From Gracilibacillus sp. YIM 98692 (GTDB lineage: Bacteria; Bacillota; Bacilli; Bacillales; Amphibacillaceae): a DNA stretch of 64,000 nt. The position numbers and the translations under genes are program-made. The notes beneath the pieces are model-generated. The model had not been told where the DNA came from, ran no database searches, and was given only the letters and a program-made list of their open reading frames with translations. The DNA lies in contig NZ_WIXM01000002.1 of the NCBI RefSeq assembly GCF_010993965.1, forward strand, positions 404,734 to 468,733, given 5' to 3'. Positions 7,349 through 16,139 of the stretch are shown here, piece by piece (the first letter of the stretch is position 1; each line of letters begins with the position of its first letter).

Positions 7349-9388
7349 TTGAGTGATAGAAAACAAGCATTAGATATGGCTTTAAAACAAATTGAAAAAC
7401 AATTTGGTAAAGGCTCTATTATGAAACTAGGTGAACAAGCAGAACAAAAGGTAGCTACTGTATCAAGTGGCTCGATTGCAGTAGATACAGCTCTTGGTGT
7501 TGGTGGATATCCAAGAGGAAGAGTCGTTGAAATATATGGACCAGAATCTTCTGGTAAAACAACTGTTTCTTTGCATGCAATTGCAGAAGCGCAAAGGGCT
7601 GGGGGACAAGCTGCATTTATTGACGCTGAACATGGTATGACTTGTTGCTAGACAAGTAAAGTGGAAACACTTTATGAAAACTAGCGGATCGGTTTCTTTG
7701 CCGTTCTAACTACATTCCTGAATTGGCTGGGGAAGTTCCAGCCCTGTAACAAAGTTGGGTTACAAGCCATAATCCCCCGACGTGCGGTAATAGGACACCC
7801 TTATTACGGTGCGAAGTTCGGAGAGGACGGCGAAAAGCAGACCTGAGAAGCGGTTAGTGAAGTAGTCGGTGGTCCAAAAGGTTGCTAAGACTAATGGATG
7901 CAAAAAGCATTAGAGTGAATCCACGGAAGTACAACTCGTAAAGCGTGGCGGAGACGAATAAAGGAAGTGCCGCACCTCAATAGGAGAGGTTCAACCTTGG
8001 ATAAAGTATTCGTGTTTACTTTATCTGAATTACACCTGTAACGGTGTCTTGTCCTGAGCTATCCAACTGTTTGCGAAAGGATGGTTGACGGGTTAGAGTG
8101 GGAGTCTAAGGCAACTGCTATAAAGGATAAGGAATGTGGTACAAGTGAACCTCGCTAGAGATTGACAAGGATGGTGTCATCCCATAATCTCTAAAAGGTA
8201 GGAAATGACCTTTGAAAGCGAGGGGCAGCAGCCCGTATTAGCTAAAATGAGTAGCCGTTAGTCACTATACACAGCAATGTGTAAAGGAGGATAAAACTAC
8301 TCTATGCGAAGGGGCATAGTCGGTTTTGTTGCATAATAGAATGTGTTGATTGCTCTTATACATACTTTATCACGGTGAACAATCGTCCGTAAGACCCGCA
8401 CTTAGAATAATGAAAAAAGTCTAAGTGGAGGGTAACGGACGCTAGCACCCTGATAAGTTTCGCTAACCATCATTAGAGATGAAGAACCTCCCCAATGATG
8501 GAAGTTTCTCTTTATGTTTTCTATTGTGCGGCCGATGGAACGCCGTGTGCGAGGAAACTTGCACGCACGGTGTGAAGTGGGGGAAAACAGCTCCTAACTG
8601 GTAATGCAGAGGATGACTGTTACCTATCACTATCATTAGACCCAGTCTATGCAAGAAAATTAGGTGTTGATGTGGATGAATTGCTTCTATCTCAGCCAGA
8701 TACAGGTGAACAGGCGCTTGAAATTGCTGAAGCACTTGTAAGAAGTGGTGCAGTAGATATGCTAGTTATTGACTCTGTTGCAGCACTAGTACCAAAGGCA
8801 GAAATAGAAGGCGAAATGGGCGATTCCCATGTAGGTTTACAAGCTCGACTTATGTCTCAAGCCTTAAGGAAATTGTCTGGTGCGATTAATAAATCCAAAA
8901 CAACTGCTATTTTTATTAACCAAATCCGTGAAAAAGTTGGAGTTATGTTTGGAAACCCTGAGACAACACCTGGCGGTAGAGCATTAAAGTTTTATTCTTC
9001 TGTTCGTTTAGAAGTTCGCCGAGCGGAAACGTTGAAGGTCGGTAATGATATGGTTGGTAATAAAACACGTATCAAAATCGTGAAGAATAAGGTAGCCCCA
9101 CCGTTTAAGCAAGCAGAAGTAGACATCATGTATGGTGAAGGTATTTCAAAAGAAGGGGAATTGCTTGATATTGGATCTAACTTAGACATTGTTACAAAAA
9201 GCGGTGCCTGGTATTCATATAATGATGAAAGGTTAGGGCAAGGAAGGGAAAACGCGAAGCAGTTCCTAAAAGAAAATGAAGATGTTGCACATGAAATTCA
9301 TCAGGCCATTCGAGCATATTACGGTTTGGATGAAGAAGATGGAACCGAAGAAAGTGAAGATCAACAAGAAGCATTAGATATAAAATAA
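7349..9388 (+). CDS. recA: RecA recombinase, gene interrupted by a group II intron (exons 7349-7634 and 8634-9388)
   Basis: The two exons join in frame to give 346 residues, the normal RecA length (348 in B. subtilis). Exon 1 (286 nt, TTG start after AAAGGAGG) carries the Walker A motif GPESSGKTT at residues 64-72. The intron splits codon 96 after its first base; joining restores GCA and the RecA sequence [14 protein letters not shown]. Exon 2 holds Walker B ([14 protein letters not shown]), loop L2 ([25 protein letters not shown] region) and the acidic tail. RecA forms filaments on single-stranded DNA for recombination and triggers LexA self-cleavage. Without splicing, translation stops at 7649-7651 after 100 residues and no active RecA is made. 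Nothing else in the exons is damaged, so the gene is probably functional through splicing. Confidence 0.93.
7635..8633 (+). mobile_element. ORF-less group II intron in recA
   Basis: The intron is 999 nt, starting GTATG (consensus GUGYG) and ending CACTAT (consensus AY). Domain V is clear at about 8539-8574: arms around a GAAA tetraloop, triad CGC, and the two-base bulge in GCACGCACGG. A domain VI helix (GGTAA 8600-8604 with TTACC 8620-8624) precedes the 3' end. Domain I supplies a perfect hairpin (ATAAAGTA 8001-8008, TACTTTAT 8017-8024). Its loop CGTGTT (8011-8016) pairs with the last six exon bases AACATG (7629-7634) as EBS1-IBS1, confirming the 5' splice site. Domain IV closes with GCATAATAGAA (8331-8341) against TTCTATTGTGC (8519-8529) and contains no reverse transcriptase, only an inserted repeat. 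Splicing in the cell would need a maturase from elsewhere. Confidence 0.9.
8366..8515 (+). mobile_element. Family-1 TTTAT-bordered element (IS200/IS605-like, non-autonomous), inside intron domain IV
   Basis: A 150-bp element without coding capacity, bounded by TTTAT at 8366-8370 and 8511-8515. Its left end reads CACGGTGAACAAT and its right end GGAAGTTTCTC. A subterminal hairpin has arms CCATCATT (8467-8474) and AATGATGG (8494-8501). The inverted copy at 22605-22760 shares both ends and the core AACGGACGCTAGCACCCTGA. Lack of terminal inverted repeats, a subterminal hairpin and a short T-rich flank fit IS200/IS605-type elements, whose ends include hairpins and, in TnpB-bearing members, the guide-RNA scaffold. 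No transposase or TnpB is present, so the family assignment is inferred. Confidence 0.65.
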
Positions 9389-9394
9389 AAATGA

Positions 9395-9430
9395 GAGAGC
9401 TCCTGTTTGAAAGAATACAGGAGCTCTTTT
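9395..9430 (+). terminator. Terminator after recA
   Basis: AGAGCTCCTGT pairs with ACAGGAGCTCT around a ten-base loop and runs into TTTT. The T run also forms the left TTTAT border of the adjacent repeat. Confidence 0.88.
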
Positions 9431-9471
9431 ATCACGGTGAACAATTGTCCGTAAGACCCCTCTCTCATTAT
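9428..9471 (+). repeat. Family-1 element, internally deleted copy
   Basis: TTTATCACGGTGAACAAT and the following GTCCGTAAGACCC repeat the left 32 bases of the element in the recA intron with one change. The sequence then jumps to TCTCTCATTAT, which resembles the family's right end. It is best read as an element that lost its interior but kept both borders. It abuts the recA terminator. Confidence 0.6.
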
Positions 9472-9488
9472 ATCGATTTTTACAATCC

Positions 9489-9517
9489 TTGACATACGTG
9501 CTTTGGAGGATTAAAAT
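9489..9517 (+). promoter_or_regulatory. Predicted sigma-A promoter of rny
   Basis: TTGACA (9489-9494), a 17-base spacer and TAAAAT (9512-9517) make a near-consensus promoter about 110 bases before the RNase Y start. Confidence 0.6.
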
Positions 9518-9626
9518 TAAACTGTATAATTTTCCTTCTATTATACATTACCATTAATTAGAGTATTATGTTTTACATGCCGACTTAAAAAAGTTGCACA
9601 AGTTTATAGCAAGAGGAGGTGAAACT

Positions 9627-11189
9627 ATGGAATTCATTTTAAACATTGTCATCTCCATTTTGCTTACATTTGTCGGTATTGTTGTTGGTTATCTGATTCG
9701 CAAGAAAATTGCTGAAAAAGAAATTTCCAGTGCAGAGGAATTAGCTAAACAAATTGTGGAAGAGGGCCATAGAAATGCAGAAGTGGCTAAAAAAGAAGCA
9801 TTATTAGAAGCGAAAGATGAGAACCATAAAATTCGTCAAGAAGCAGAACAGGAACTTCGTGAGCGACGATTAGAGATTCAAAAGCTTGAAACTCGTCTCA
9901 TGCAAAAGGAAGAGAATCTAAATCGTAAAGACGAAACTTTAGACAAACGTGAGCTATCGTTAGAGAAGAAAGAAGGTTCGCTTACAGACAAACAACAACA
10001 AATTGAGGAAATGGAAAGCAAAGTTGGAGCAATGTTAAGCGAGCAACAGGCAGAATTAGAACGGATATCAGGATATACTACCGAGCAGGCAAAACAAATT
10101 ATTTTGCAACGTGTGGAGGAAGAAGTAACACATGATACAGCACTCATTATAAAGGAAGCTGAAAACCGTGCAAAGGAAGAAGCTGACAAAAAAGCAAAAA
10201 ATATTTTGTCATTAGCTCTACAGCGTTGTGCTGCAGATCATGTGGCTGAAACGACTGTGTCCGTTGTTAATCTTCCAAACGATGAGATGAAAGGTCGAAT
10301 CATAGGTCGAGAGGGTCGAAATATTCGTACATTAGAAACGTTAACAGGAATTGATCTGATTATTGATGATACACCGGAAGCTGTCATATTATCAGGATTT
10401 GATCCGATTAGGCGAGAAATAGCTAGAATTGCGTTAGAAAAGCTTGTACAAGATGGTCGTATTCACCCTGCTAGAATTGAAGAAATGGTGGATAAGTCCA
10501 GACGTGAAGTAGATGAATATATACGCGATTATGGAGAGCAGACAACCTTTGAAGTAGGTGTTCATGGCCTTCATCCAGATTTAGTGAAAATCTTAGGTCG
10601 ATTAAAATATCGGACAAGTTATGGACAAAATGTGTTAAATCACTCTATGGAAGTAGCCTATTTATCCGGACTATTAGCTGCTGAGCTTGGAGAAGATCAG
10701 ACACTTGCTAAAAGAGCAGGGCTACTACACGATATTGGAAAAGCAATTGACCATGAGGTAGAAGGTAGCCATGTGGAAATTGGGAAAGAATTAGCAAGTA
10801 AATATAAAGAAAATGATGTCGTTGTCAATGCAATTGCTTCCCACCATGGAGATGAGGAAGCAACATCAGTTATTGCAGTTATTGTAGCTGCTGCAGATGC
10901 ATTATCTGCAGCTAGACCAGGCGCAAGAAGTGAAACACTTGAAAATTATATTAAACGATTAGAGAAATTAGAAGAGATTTCTGAATCCTTTACAGGTGTT
11001 GAAAAATCCTTTGCTATTCAAGCAGGTAGAGAAATTCGAATTATTGTAAAGCCTGATGAGATTGATGATGCTGAAGCTACAAAAATTGCGAGAGATATTC
11101 GAAAACAAATTGAGGATGAACTAGATTACCCAGGTCATATTAAAGTGACTGTCATTAGAGAGACTCGATCAGTTGAATATGCAAAATAA
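9627..11189 (+). CDS. rny: Ribonuclease Y
   Basis: A 520-residue membrane-anchored endoribonuclease that starts mRNA decay in Bacillus. It has one N-terminal transmembrane helix (residues 1-25) and a long charged coiled coil (about 30-190). A KH domain with [14 protein letters not shown] (about 210-270) is followed by an HD metal domain with HDIGKA at 368-373, the position known for the B. subtilis enzyme. ATG 9627 is preferred over the upstream frame start because GAGGAGGTG lies 6 bases before it and the length then equals B. subtilis RNase Y exactly. The pbpX gene between recA and rny in B. subtilis is absent here. The gene stands alone between a predicted promoter and a terminator. Confidence 0.95.
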   Translation: MEFILNIVISILLTFVGIVVGYLIRKKIAEKEISSAEELAKQIVEEGHRNAEVAKKEALLEAKDENHKIRQEAEQELRERRLEIQKLETRLMQKEENLNRKDETLDKRELSLEKKEGSLTDKQQQIEEMESKVGAMLSEQQAELERISGYTTEQAKQIILQRVEEEVTHDTALIIKEAENRAKEEADKKAKNILSLALQRCAADHVAETTVSVVNLPNDEMKGRIIGREGRNIRTLETLTGIDLIIDDTPEAVILSGFDPIRREIARIALEKLVQDGRIHPARIEEMVDKSRREVDEYIRDYGEQTTFEVGVHGLHPDLVKILGRLKYRTSYGQNVLNHSMEVAYLSGLLAAELGEDQTLAKRAGLLHDIGKAIDHEVEGSHVEIGKELASKYKENDVVVNAIASHHGDEEATSVIAVIVAAADALSAARPGARSETLENYIKRLEKLEEISESFTGVEKSFAIQAGREIRIIVKPDEIDDAEATKIARDIRKQIEDELDYPGHIKVTVIRETRSVEYAK

Positions 11190-11220
11190 AGTGGCCATTT
11201 ATGGTCGCTTTATTTTTTTT
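11185..11220 (+). terminator. Terminator after rny
   Basis: AATAAAGTGGCCAT pairs with ATGGTCGCTTTATT and is followed by a run of T residues. Confidence 0.85.
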
Positions 11221-11420
11221 GCCTCTAAAAGTATAAAAAGACTCTATAAAGCAAATCATCAGTCATAGGAATTTGCAAGGTTTCTGTGATATGCAAGGAC
11301 TGACTGTCTTTTCTAGTTCACTGCACCATTTGACATAGAATCCATTTTACCGATGGCTATTTTGACTTTTTGTTACGATTATGCAAAACTAGGATTACTA
11401 TAAAAGAAAGGTAGAAGGAC

Positions 11421-12218
11421 ATGAAGATTTTATTTATTGGAGATATCGTTGGTTCACCAGGACGTGACATGGTACAAACTTATTTATCGAAACTTAAGAA
11501 AAAATATCAACCGCATGTAACGATTATAAATGGAGAAAACGCTGCGGCTGGTAAAGGCATAACGGAAAAAATTTATAAAAATTTATTAGACTGGGGAGCC
11601 CAAGCAATTACAATGGGAAACCATACTTGGGACAAAAAGGAAATTTTTCATTTTATTGATGATGCTACTTACATAGTTCGACCTGGGAATTTACCTCCTG
11701 ATACACCTGGAAATGAAATCATCTATGTGAAATCAAATGGAAAAGAAATAGCAGTATTGAATCTATTAGGACGCACCTTTATGCAGCCTGTTGATGATCC
11801 ATTCAGAAAAGTAGATCAACTTATACAAGAAGCTAAAAAGCGTACTAACATCATTTTTGTCGATTTCCATGCAGAAGCAACTAGTGAAAAACAGGCGTTT
11901 GGCTGGTACCTGGATGGGAAAGTAAGTGCTGTGGTAGGTACTCATACACATGTTCAAACAGCAGATAATCGAATTTTACCAAAAGGAACATCTTATATTA
12001 GTGATGTTGGCATGACAGGACCATATGATGGCATTCTTGGAATGGAGAGAGAATCCGTTATCAAAAAGTTTTTAACAGGGTTACCGGTACGATTTGAGGT
12101 TCCTAAACAAGGAAGGACACAGCTTAGTGGCGTGTTAATAGATATTGATCCAGCAAATGGAATGTCAAAATCAATCGAAAAAATTCAAATAAATGATGAT
12201 CACCCATTTTTTTCATAA
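11421..12218 (+). CDS. ymdB: YmdB-family metallophosphoesterase (cyclic-nucleotide phosphodiesterase)
   Basis: A 265-residue dinuclear-metal phosphodiesterase. Metal-binding motifs are visible in order: GDIVG (7-11), NGEN (38-41), GNHTWD (65-70), DFHAEATSEKQA (about 148-159) and GTHTHVQTAD (about 173-182). The B. subtilis protein hydrolyses 2',3'-cyclic nucleotides and affects biofilm and late adaptive behaviour. It follows rny as in other Bacillaceae, but here a terminator separates them. The ribosome site AAAGAAAGGTAGAAGG precedes ATG 11421. Confidence 0.93.
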   Translation: MKILFIGDIVGSPGRDMVQTYLSKLKKKYQPHVTIINGENAAAGKGITEKIYKNLLDWGAQAITMGNHTWDKKEIFHFIDDATYIVRPGNLPPDTPGNEIIYVKSNGKEIAVLNLLGRTFMQPVDDPFRKVDQLIQEAKKRTNIIFVDFHAEATSEKQAFGWYLDGKVSAVVGTHTHVQTADNRILPKGTSYISDVGMTGPYDGILGMERESVIKKFLTGLPVRFEVPKQGRTQLSGVLIDIDPANGMSKSIEKIQINDDHPFFS

Positions 12219-12291
12219 AAATGATAAACGGCTGAAACCCTGCTAAATACCGTTTAGTTTGAATTTTTAAGACATATGCTTCATAATAAAA

Positions 12292-12316
12292 AGGAATATC
12301 TTTCATATAGATGAAT
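12292..12316 (+). promoter_or_regulatory. Predicted sigma-H promoter of spoVS
   Basis: AGGAATA (12292-12298), an 11-base spacer and GATGAAT (12310-12316) match the sigma-H consensus RnAGGAWWW-N11/12-RnnGAAT at every defined base. spoVS is a sigma-H gene in B. subtilis, which supports the call. Confidence 0.7.
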
Positions 12317-12361
12317 ATAGTAAAAGTGGAATAACAATAGGAATTGAAGGAGGTACCAGGA

Positions 12362-12622
12362 ATGGATATATTAAAAGTTTCAGCAAAATCAAATCCAAAT
12401 TCTGTAGCAGGCGCACTTGCGAATGTATTACGTGAACGTGGTTCAGCGGAAATTCAAGCTATCGGTGCTGGTGCACTGAATCAAGCGGTTAAGGCAGTGG
12501 CTATTGCACGTGGTTTTGTGGCTCCAAGTGGTGTAGATCTCATTTGTATTCCAGCTTTTACTGATATTTTGATTGATAACGAAGAACGTACAGCGATTAA
12601 ATTGATTGTAGAACCGAGATAA
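12362..12622 (+). CDS. spoVS: Stage V sporulation protein S
   Basis: An 86-residue Alba-like protein nearly identical in length and motif to B. subtilis SpoVS (MDILKVSAKSNPNSVAGA, then GAGALNQAVKAVAIARGF). It acts in coat assembly and septation during sporulation, probably through nucleic acid binding. ATG 12362 is chosen because GAAGGAGGT (12346-12354) sits 7 bases upstream; an in-frame TTG at 12344 lies before that site. A sigma-H-type promoter precedes the gene and a terminator follows. Confidence 0.96.
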   Translation: MDILKVSAKSNPNSVAGALANVLRERGSAEIQAIGAGALNQAVKAVAIARGFVAPSGVDLICIPAFTDILIDNEERTAIKLIVEPR

Positions 12623-12639
12623 AAAAGAATAGAAGAAAC

Positions 12640-12672
12640 TAACCTGTTTGTTAATGGCAAGCAGGTTTTTAT
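12640..12672 (+). terminator. Terminator after spoVS
   Basis: AACCTGTTTG pairs with CAAGCAGGTT (one G-T pair), followed by TTTTATT. Confidence 0.85.
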
Positions 12673-12707
12673 TGTATTTTCAACATGGGGAATAGGAGGC
12701 GTTTCCA

Positions 12708-13631
12708 CTGATTGATTGTCATTGTGACGCTCTGTATAAAATGTGGTCGCAACAAGCAGATTTTGACTCTGATTCTAGGTTAGCTGTTAATATGCAGCGA
12801 TGGATACATAGTGATGTGAAAGTTCAGTGTTTTGCCATTTTTATACCTCCTGAAGTGCCCATTGAATCGAAATTTTCAGTCGGGCTGGAAATGATCGATT
12901 TGTTTTATGAGAAAATTATAGCTCCATATCCAAAAGTCCAATTAATTCAAAACGCTAATGATATCCGTCGTTTAAATGATGGTGAAAAGGGAGCTATGTT
13001 AACTTTAGAGGGGTTAGATTTGATCGGTAATGATTTATTTAAACTACGAACATTAATACGTTTAGGTGTACGCATGATAGGATTGTCATGGAATGATGCT
13101 AACTTTGTAACAGATGGTATATTGGAAAAACGAGGTGCAGGATTAACTTCATTTGGTGAACAAGTAATAGCACTTGCAAATCAGGAGAGAATTTGGATTG
13201 ATCTTTCTCATATTTCTTATCAGGGTTTTTTTGATGCGGTTGCTCATGCCGAGTACCCGGTGGCCTCTCATTCGAATGTAAAGGCAATAATGAATCATCC
13301 AAGAAATTTAGACGATAAACAGATAAAAGCTATTGTTGATAAAAAAGGCCTTATTGGTATTAATTTTGTTCGCTATTTTTTAACAACAAAGGCTACTGCA
13401 ACAACAGAGGATATTATCTATCATATCCAATATTTAATTCAGATAGGTGCTGAGAATTGCGTTGTATTTGGTTCAGATTTTGATGGCAGTGACGACCTTG
13501 TAGATATGCCTCGCACTATTGATCAATACAACAAGTTGATCACACGTTTAAGATATTATTTTTCTGATTCTATGGTTAACAAAATAGCTTTTGGTAATTT
13601 TTTTACCAATTTTTCTAGATTGTCAGATTAA
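12708..13631 (+). CDS. M19-family (membrane-dipeptidase-like) zinc peptidase with a non-canonical start
   Basis: A renal-dipeptidase-type metallopeptidase of about 307 residues. The first ATG (12741) would remove the N-terminal metal motif HCD (in DCHCDAL). Extending upstream in frame restores it, but the only codons between the in-frame TAG at 12693-12695 and ATG 12741 are non-standard. CTG 12708 is best placed, 8 bases after AGGAGG (12694-12699); ATT 12711 is the alternative. Further M19 features are EGLD, HSNVKAIMNHPRNL and GSDFDG. Family members hydrolyse dipeptides or D-amino-acid dipeptides; the substrate here is unknown. It replaces tdh-kbl of the B. subtilis locus. Alternatively the true ATG has mutated and the protein is impaired. 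Confidence 0.8.
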   Translation: MIDCHCDALYKMWSQQADFDSDSRLAVNMQRWIHSDVKVQCFAIFIPPEVPIESKFSVGLEMIDLFYEKIIAPYPKVQLIQNANDIRRLNDGEKGAMLTLEGLDLIGNDLFKLRTLIRLGVRMIGLSWNDANFVTDGILEKRGAGLTSFGEQVIALANQERIWIDLSHISYQGFFDAVAHAEYPVASHSNVKAIMNHPRNLDDKQIKAIVDKKGLIGINFVRYFLTTKATATTEDIIYHIQYLIQIGAENCVVFGSDFDGSDDLVDMPRTIDQYNKLITRLRYYFSDSMVNKIAFGNFFTNFSRLSD

Positions 13632-13645
13632 ATAAATATTTGACT

Positions 13646-13674
13646 TTGTAATTCGTGTCCATATGTCCTATAAT
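13646..13674 (+). promoter_or_regulatory. Predicted sigma-A promoter of miaB-ricA
   Basis: TTGTAA (13646-13651), a 17-base spacer and a perfect TATAAT (13669-13674) lie about 80 bases upstream of the miaB start. Confidence 0.5.
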
Positions 13675-13752
13675 AGATGAAGTAGTTTTGGCTAACACGT
13701 TCTGACCAAGCATGATAGACGCTTATCATCATGTGTAGAAAGGAGATTTAAA

Positions 13753-15330
13753 ATGAATGAAAAACAACGACTTGAAAGCCAACAAATAAAGCAATCCAAT
13801 TCGACGGACGTAAAATCCGATACGAATGATAATTTAGATCGTTTAAAAAATTTATCGAGCGATGATTTAATATCAAAATATTTCCAAACAACTTATGAGC
13901 CTCCTAATATGCGCAAAGCTAAAAAACGTTTAAAAAAAGATGTAGATATTCATTATGATTTTGATATCCCTCTTGAAATGCGTGAAATTGGAAAAGGTAA
14001 AAAGTTTATGATTCGCACTTATGGTTGTCAGATGAACGAACATGATACTGAAGTAATGGCAGGGATTCTGACGCAAATGGGATATATGTCAACAGACGAT
14101 ACAAATGAAGCGGATATCATTCTATTAAATACTTGTGCAATCCGTGAAAATGCGGAAAACAAAGTATTTGGTGAAATCGGCCACTTAAAATCATTAAAAA
14201 CAGAAAACCCTGATTTGATATTAGGAGTTTGTGGCTGTATGTCACAAGAAGAATCAGTCGTCAATAGAATCTTGAAAAAACATCCATTCGTAGATTTGAT
14301 TTTCGGTACACATAATATCCATCGTTTACCACAATTAATTCAAGAAGCGATGTTTGGTAAAGAAATGGTAGTCGAAGTGTGGTCTAAAGAAGGAGACATT
14401 ATTGAAAATTTACCAAAAGCTCGTAAAGGAAAAATTAAAGCATGGGTCAATATTATGTATGGATGTGACAAATTCTGTACGTATTGTATAGTGCCGTACA
14501 CTCGAGGTAAAGAGAGAAGTAGAATGCCTGAAGATATTATTCAAGAAGTGCGTCATTTAGCGGCTCAAGGTTATCAAGAAATTACTTTACTCGGTCAAAA
14601 TGTGAATGCTTATGGGAAAGATTTAGAATTTGAATATGGTCTAGGCGATTTAATGGAAGAAATAAGCAAAATTGATATTCCAAGAGTACGCTTTACAACA
14701 TCACACCCTAGAGACTTTGATGACAGGCTTATTGAAGTACTTGCAAAAGGCGGTAATCTACTGGACCATATTCACTTACCAGTTCAATCGGGAAGCTCTG
14801 ACGTTTTACGTGTTATGGCTCGTAGATACACTAGGGAAAGTTATTTAGAGTTGGTTCGTAAAATAAGAGAAGCAATGCCAAATGCTACACTTACAACGGA
14901 CATTATTGTTGGTTTCCCAAATGAAACAGATGAACAATTTGAAGAAACCATGTCGTTGGTTGAAGAAGTAGGGTTTGAAAGTGCATATACGTTTATTTAC
15001 TCACCAAGAGAAGGTACCCCTTCAGCGAGATGGGAAGATAATATCCCTATGGAAGTGAAGAAAGAAAGATTACAGCGATTGAATGCATTAGTAAATAAAC
15101 AATCTGCTGAAGCGATGAAAAAGTATCAAGGGGAAACTGTTAAAGTATTAGTAGAAGGGGAAAGTAAAAAGGATCCTGATGTGCTATCCGGTTACACAGA
15201 ACGAAACAAATTAGTGAACTTTAAAGGGCCTAAATCTGTAATTGGTAAAATTGTAGAAGTGAAGATTACAAATACAAAGACATGGACTTTAGATGGCGAG
15301 ATGGTCGAGTCTGCAGTTGAGGTGAACTAG
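13753..15330 (+). CDS. miaB: tRNA-2-methylthio-N6-dimethylallyladenosine synthase
   Basis: A 525-residue radical-SAM methylthiotransferase that adds the 2-methylthio group to i6A37 of tRNAs, acting after MiaA (also in this window). After a charged N-terminal extension of about 80 residues come the UPF0004 domain with the auxiliary-cluster cysteines ([26 protein letters not shown]), the radical-SAM motif GCDKFCTYC (from about 237) and a C-terminal TRAM domain. GAAAGGAG precedes ATG 13753. It is followed without any gap by ricA, and the Ric complex is known to support MiaB maturation in B. subtilis. Confidence 0.95.
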   Translation: MNEKQRLESQQIKQSNSTDVKSDTNDNLDRLKNLSSDDLISKYFQTTYEPPNMRKAKKRLKKDVDIHYDFDIPLEMREIGKGKKFMIRTYGCQMNEHDTEVMAGILTQMGYMSTDDTNEADIILLNTCAIRENAENKVFGEIGHLKSLKTENPDLILGVCGCMSQEESVVNRILKKHPFVDLIFGTHNIHRLPQLIQEAMFGKEMVVEVWSKEGDIIENLPKARKGKIKAWVNIMYGCDKFCTYCIVPYTRGKERSRMPEDIIQEVRHLAAQGYQEITLLGQNVNAYGKDLEFEYGLGDLMEEISKIDIPRVRFTTSHPRDFDDRLIEVLAKGGNLLDHIHLPVQSGSSDVLRVMARRYTRESYLELVRKIREAMPNATLTTDIIVGFPNETDEQFEETMSLVEEVGFESAYTFIYSPREGTPSARWEDNIPMEVKKERLQRLNALVNKQSAEAMKKYQGETVKVLVEGESKKDPDVLSGYTERNKLVNFKGPKSVIGKIVEVKITNTKTWTLDGEMVESAVEVN

Positions 15331-15753
15331 ATGGGGAAGTATACAAAAGCGGATGTAATAGAAGAAGCTCATAAATTAGCGGAAAAAATGGCTAATGTAG
15401 AAGAAATAGATCGATTTAAACAATTGGAAGCAAAATTAAATGACAATAATAAAATTCAAAGTTCTATAAAGAAAATAAAAGCTTTACAGAAGCAAGCTGT
15501 TAATTTTCAAGCTTATGGAAAACACGAAGCCTTAAAAAAAGTAGAAGCTGAAATTGATCGTTTACAAGCAGAAATTGATGAAATTCCAGTAGTTCAGGAA
15601 TTTAAAGAATCGCAAGTTGTGATTAATGATTTATTACAACTTGTAACCAATACACTTGCCAGAGAAATTACTAATGAAGTAATCCGATCCACAGGTGGAG
15701 ATATACTAGCTGGAGAAACAGGTTCCAGCAAAAACAATCATCACTGTTCTTAA
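15331..15753 (+). CDS. ricA: RicA (YmcA), regulatory iron-sulfur protein of the Ric complex
   Basis: A 140-residue, largely helical member of the YlbF/YmcA family, with a conserved cysteine near the C-terminus (NHHCS). With RicF and RicT it forms a complex carrying Fe-S clusters that promotes RNase Y-dependent mRNA processing, competence, sporulation and biofilm formation in B. subtilis. Its start ATG 15331 directly follows the miaB stop. RNase Y, its functional partner, is encoded about 5 kb upstream. Identification rests on family resemblance and synteny (miaB-ymcA-cotE). Confidence 0.9.
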   Translation: MGKYTKADVIEEAHKLAEKMANVEEIDRFKQLEAKLNDNNKIQSSIKKIKALQKQAVNFQAYGKHEALKKVEAEIDRLQAEIDEIPVVQEFKESQVVINDLLQLVTNTLAREITNEVIRSTGGDILAGETGSSKNNHHCS

Positions 15754-15756
15754 TAT

Positions 15757-15797
15757 AAAAGCATTTTGGTTCGAGTTTGAACCAAAATGCTTTTTTA
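15757..15797 (+). terminator. Terminator after ricA
   Basis: A long stem (AAAAGCATTTTGGTTC with GAACCAAAATGCTTTT) has a five-base loop and a T tail. Confidence 0.92.
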
Positions 15798-15819
15798 AAC
15801 GTTTGAAAAGTATAAAACC

Positions 15820-15897
15820 CGCTCGTTACTCGTTTAACGATGAGTGCTTAATCATCGCTTCGGAAAGCGAAGTATATTTCTGGAGCGGTCTTTAGAG
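15820..15897. repeat. Family-2 repeat, short derivative
   Basis: Two blocks typical of the family are joined here. CGATGAGTGCTTAATCATCG is related, inverted, to GTGATTAAGCACTAATCGTG at about 56216-56235. CGGAAAGCGAAGTATATTTC is the inverse of the block at 55933-55953. The interior present near 56.0 kb is missing. With the terminator and an unexplained AT-rich segment this fills the 386-base gap before cotE, where I see no gene. Confidence 0.55.
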
Positions 15898-16139
15898 CTT
15901 TTTAAAGGCATCTGTCGCAGTTTTGTTCTACTACGAATATATGCTTATCAGAAAATTCTTTTAGGGGAGTTCAGGAGTTTTGACCGTTTTTTCTTATAAA
16001 ATTTTTACTAATAAGTACAAATTCCTGGGCAAGTGCATAGGATGAAGTAGAATCTATAGGTGAAAAATCCAAAATAAAAAGCACTATAGGTGAATATCTC
16101 GCATATGATGAATTGAAATAAGAGGGAGGTATAAATGCT

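Noticed and set aside
7349..7651. Truncated 100-residue RecA and a separate downstream 238-residue frame read as a recA pseudogene
   Set aside because: The interruption has all hallmarks of a group II intron and removal restores the exact reading frame, so I treat recA as interrupted but functional.
8366..8515. CRISPR-like or phage attachment explanation for the repeated blocks
   Set aside because: Copies are dispersed, in both orientations, without regular spacers, integrase or tRNA gene nearby.
8463..8735. Minus-strand frame of 90 codons across the intron end and exon 2
   Set aside because: It overlaps intron domain V and recA coding sequence, has no ribosome site and resembles nothing known.
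9521..9530. TATAAT as -10 box for rny
   Set aside because: It is 30 bases from the TTGACA at 9489; TAAAAT at 9512 has the correct 17-base spacing.
13640..13674. TTGACT (13640-13645) as -35 for the TATAAT before miaB
   Set aside because: The spacer would be 23 bases; TTGTAA at 13646 gives 17.
16040..16139. Sigma-E or sigma-K promoter of cotE
   Set aside because: CATATGAT-like -10 candidates exist, but no -35 at a proper distance, so no call is made.
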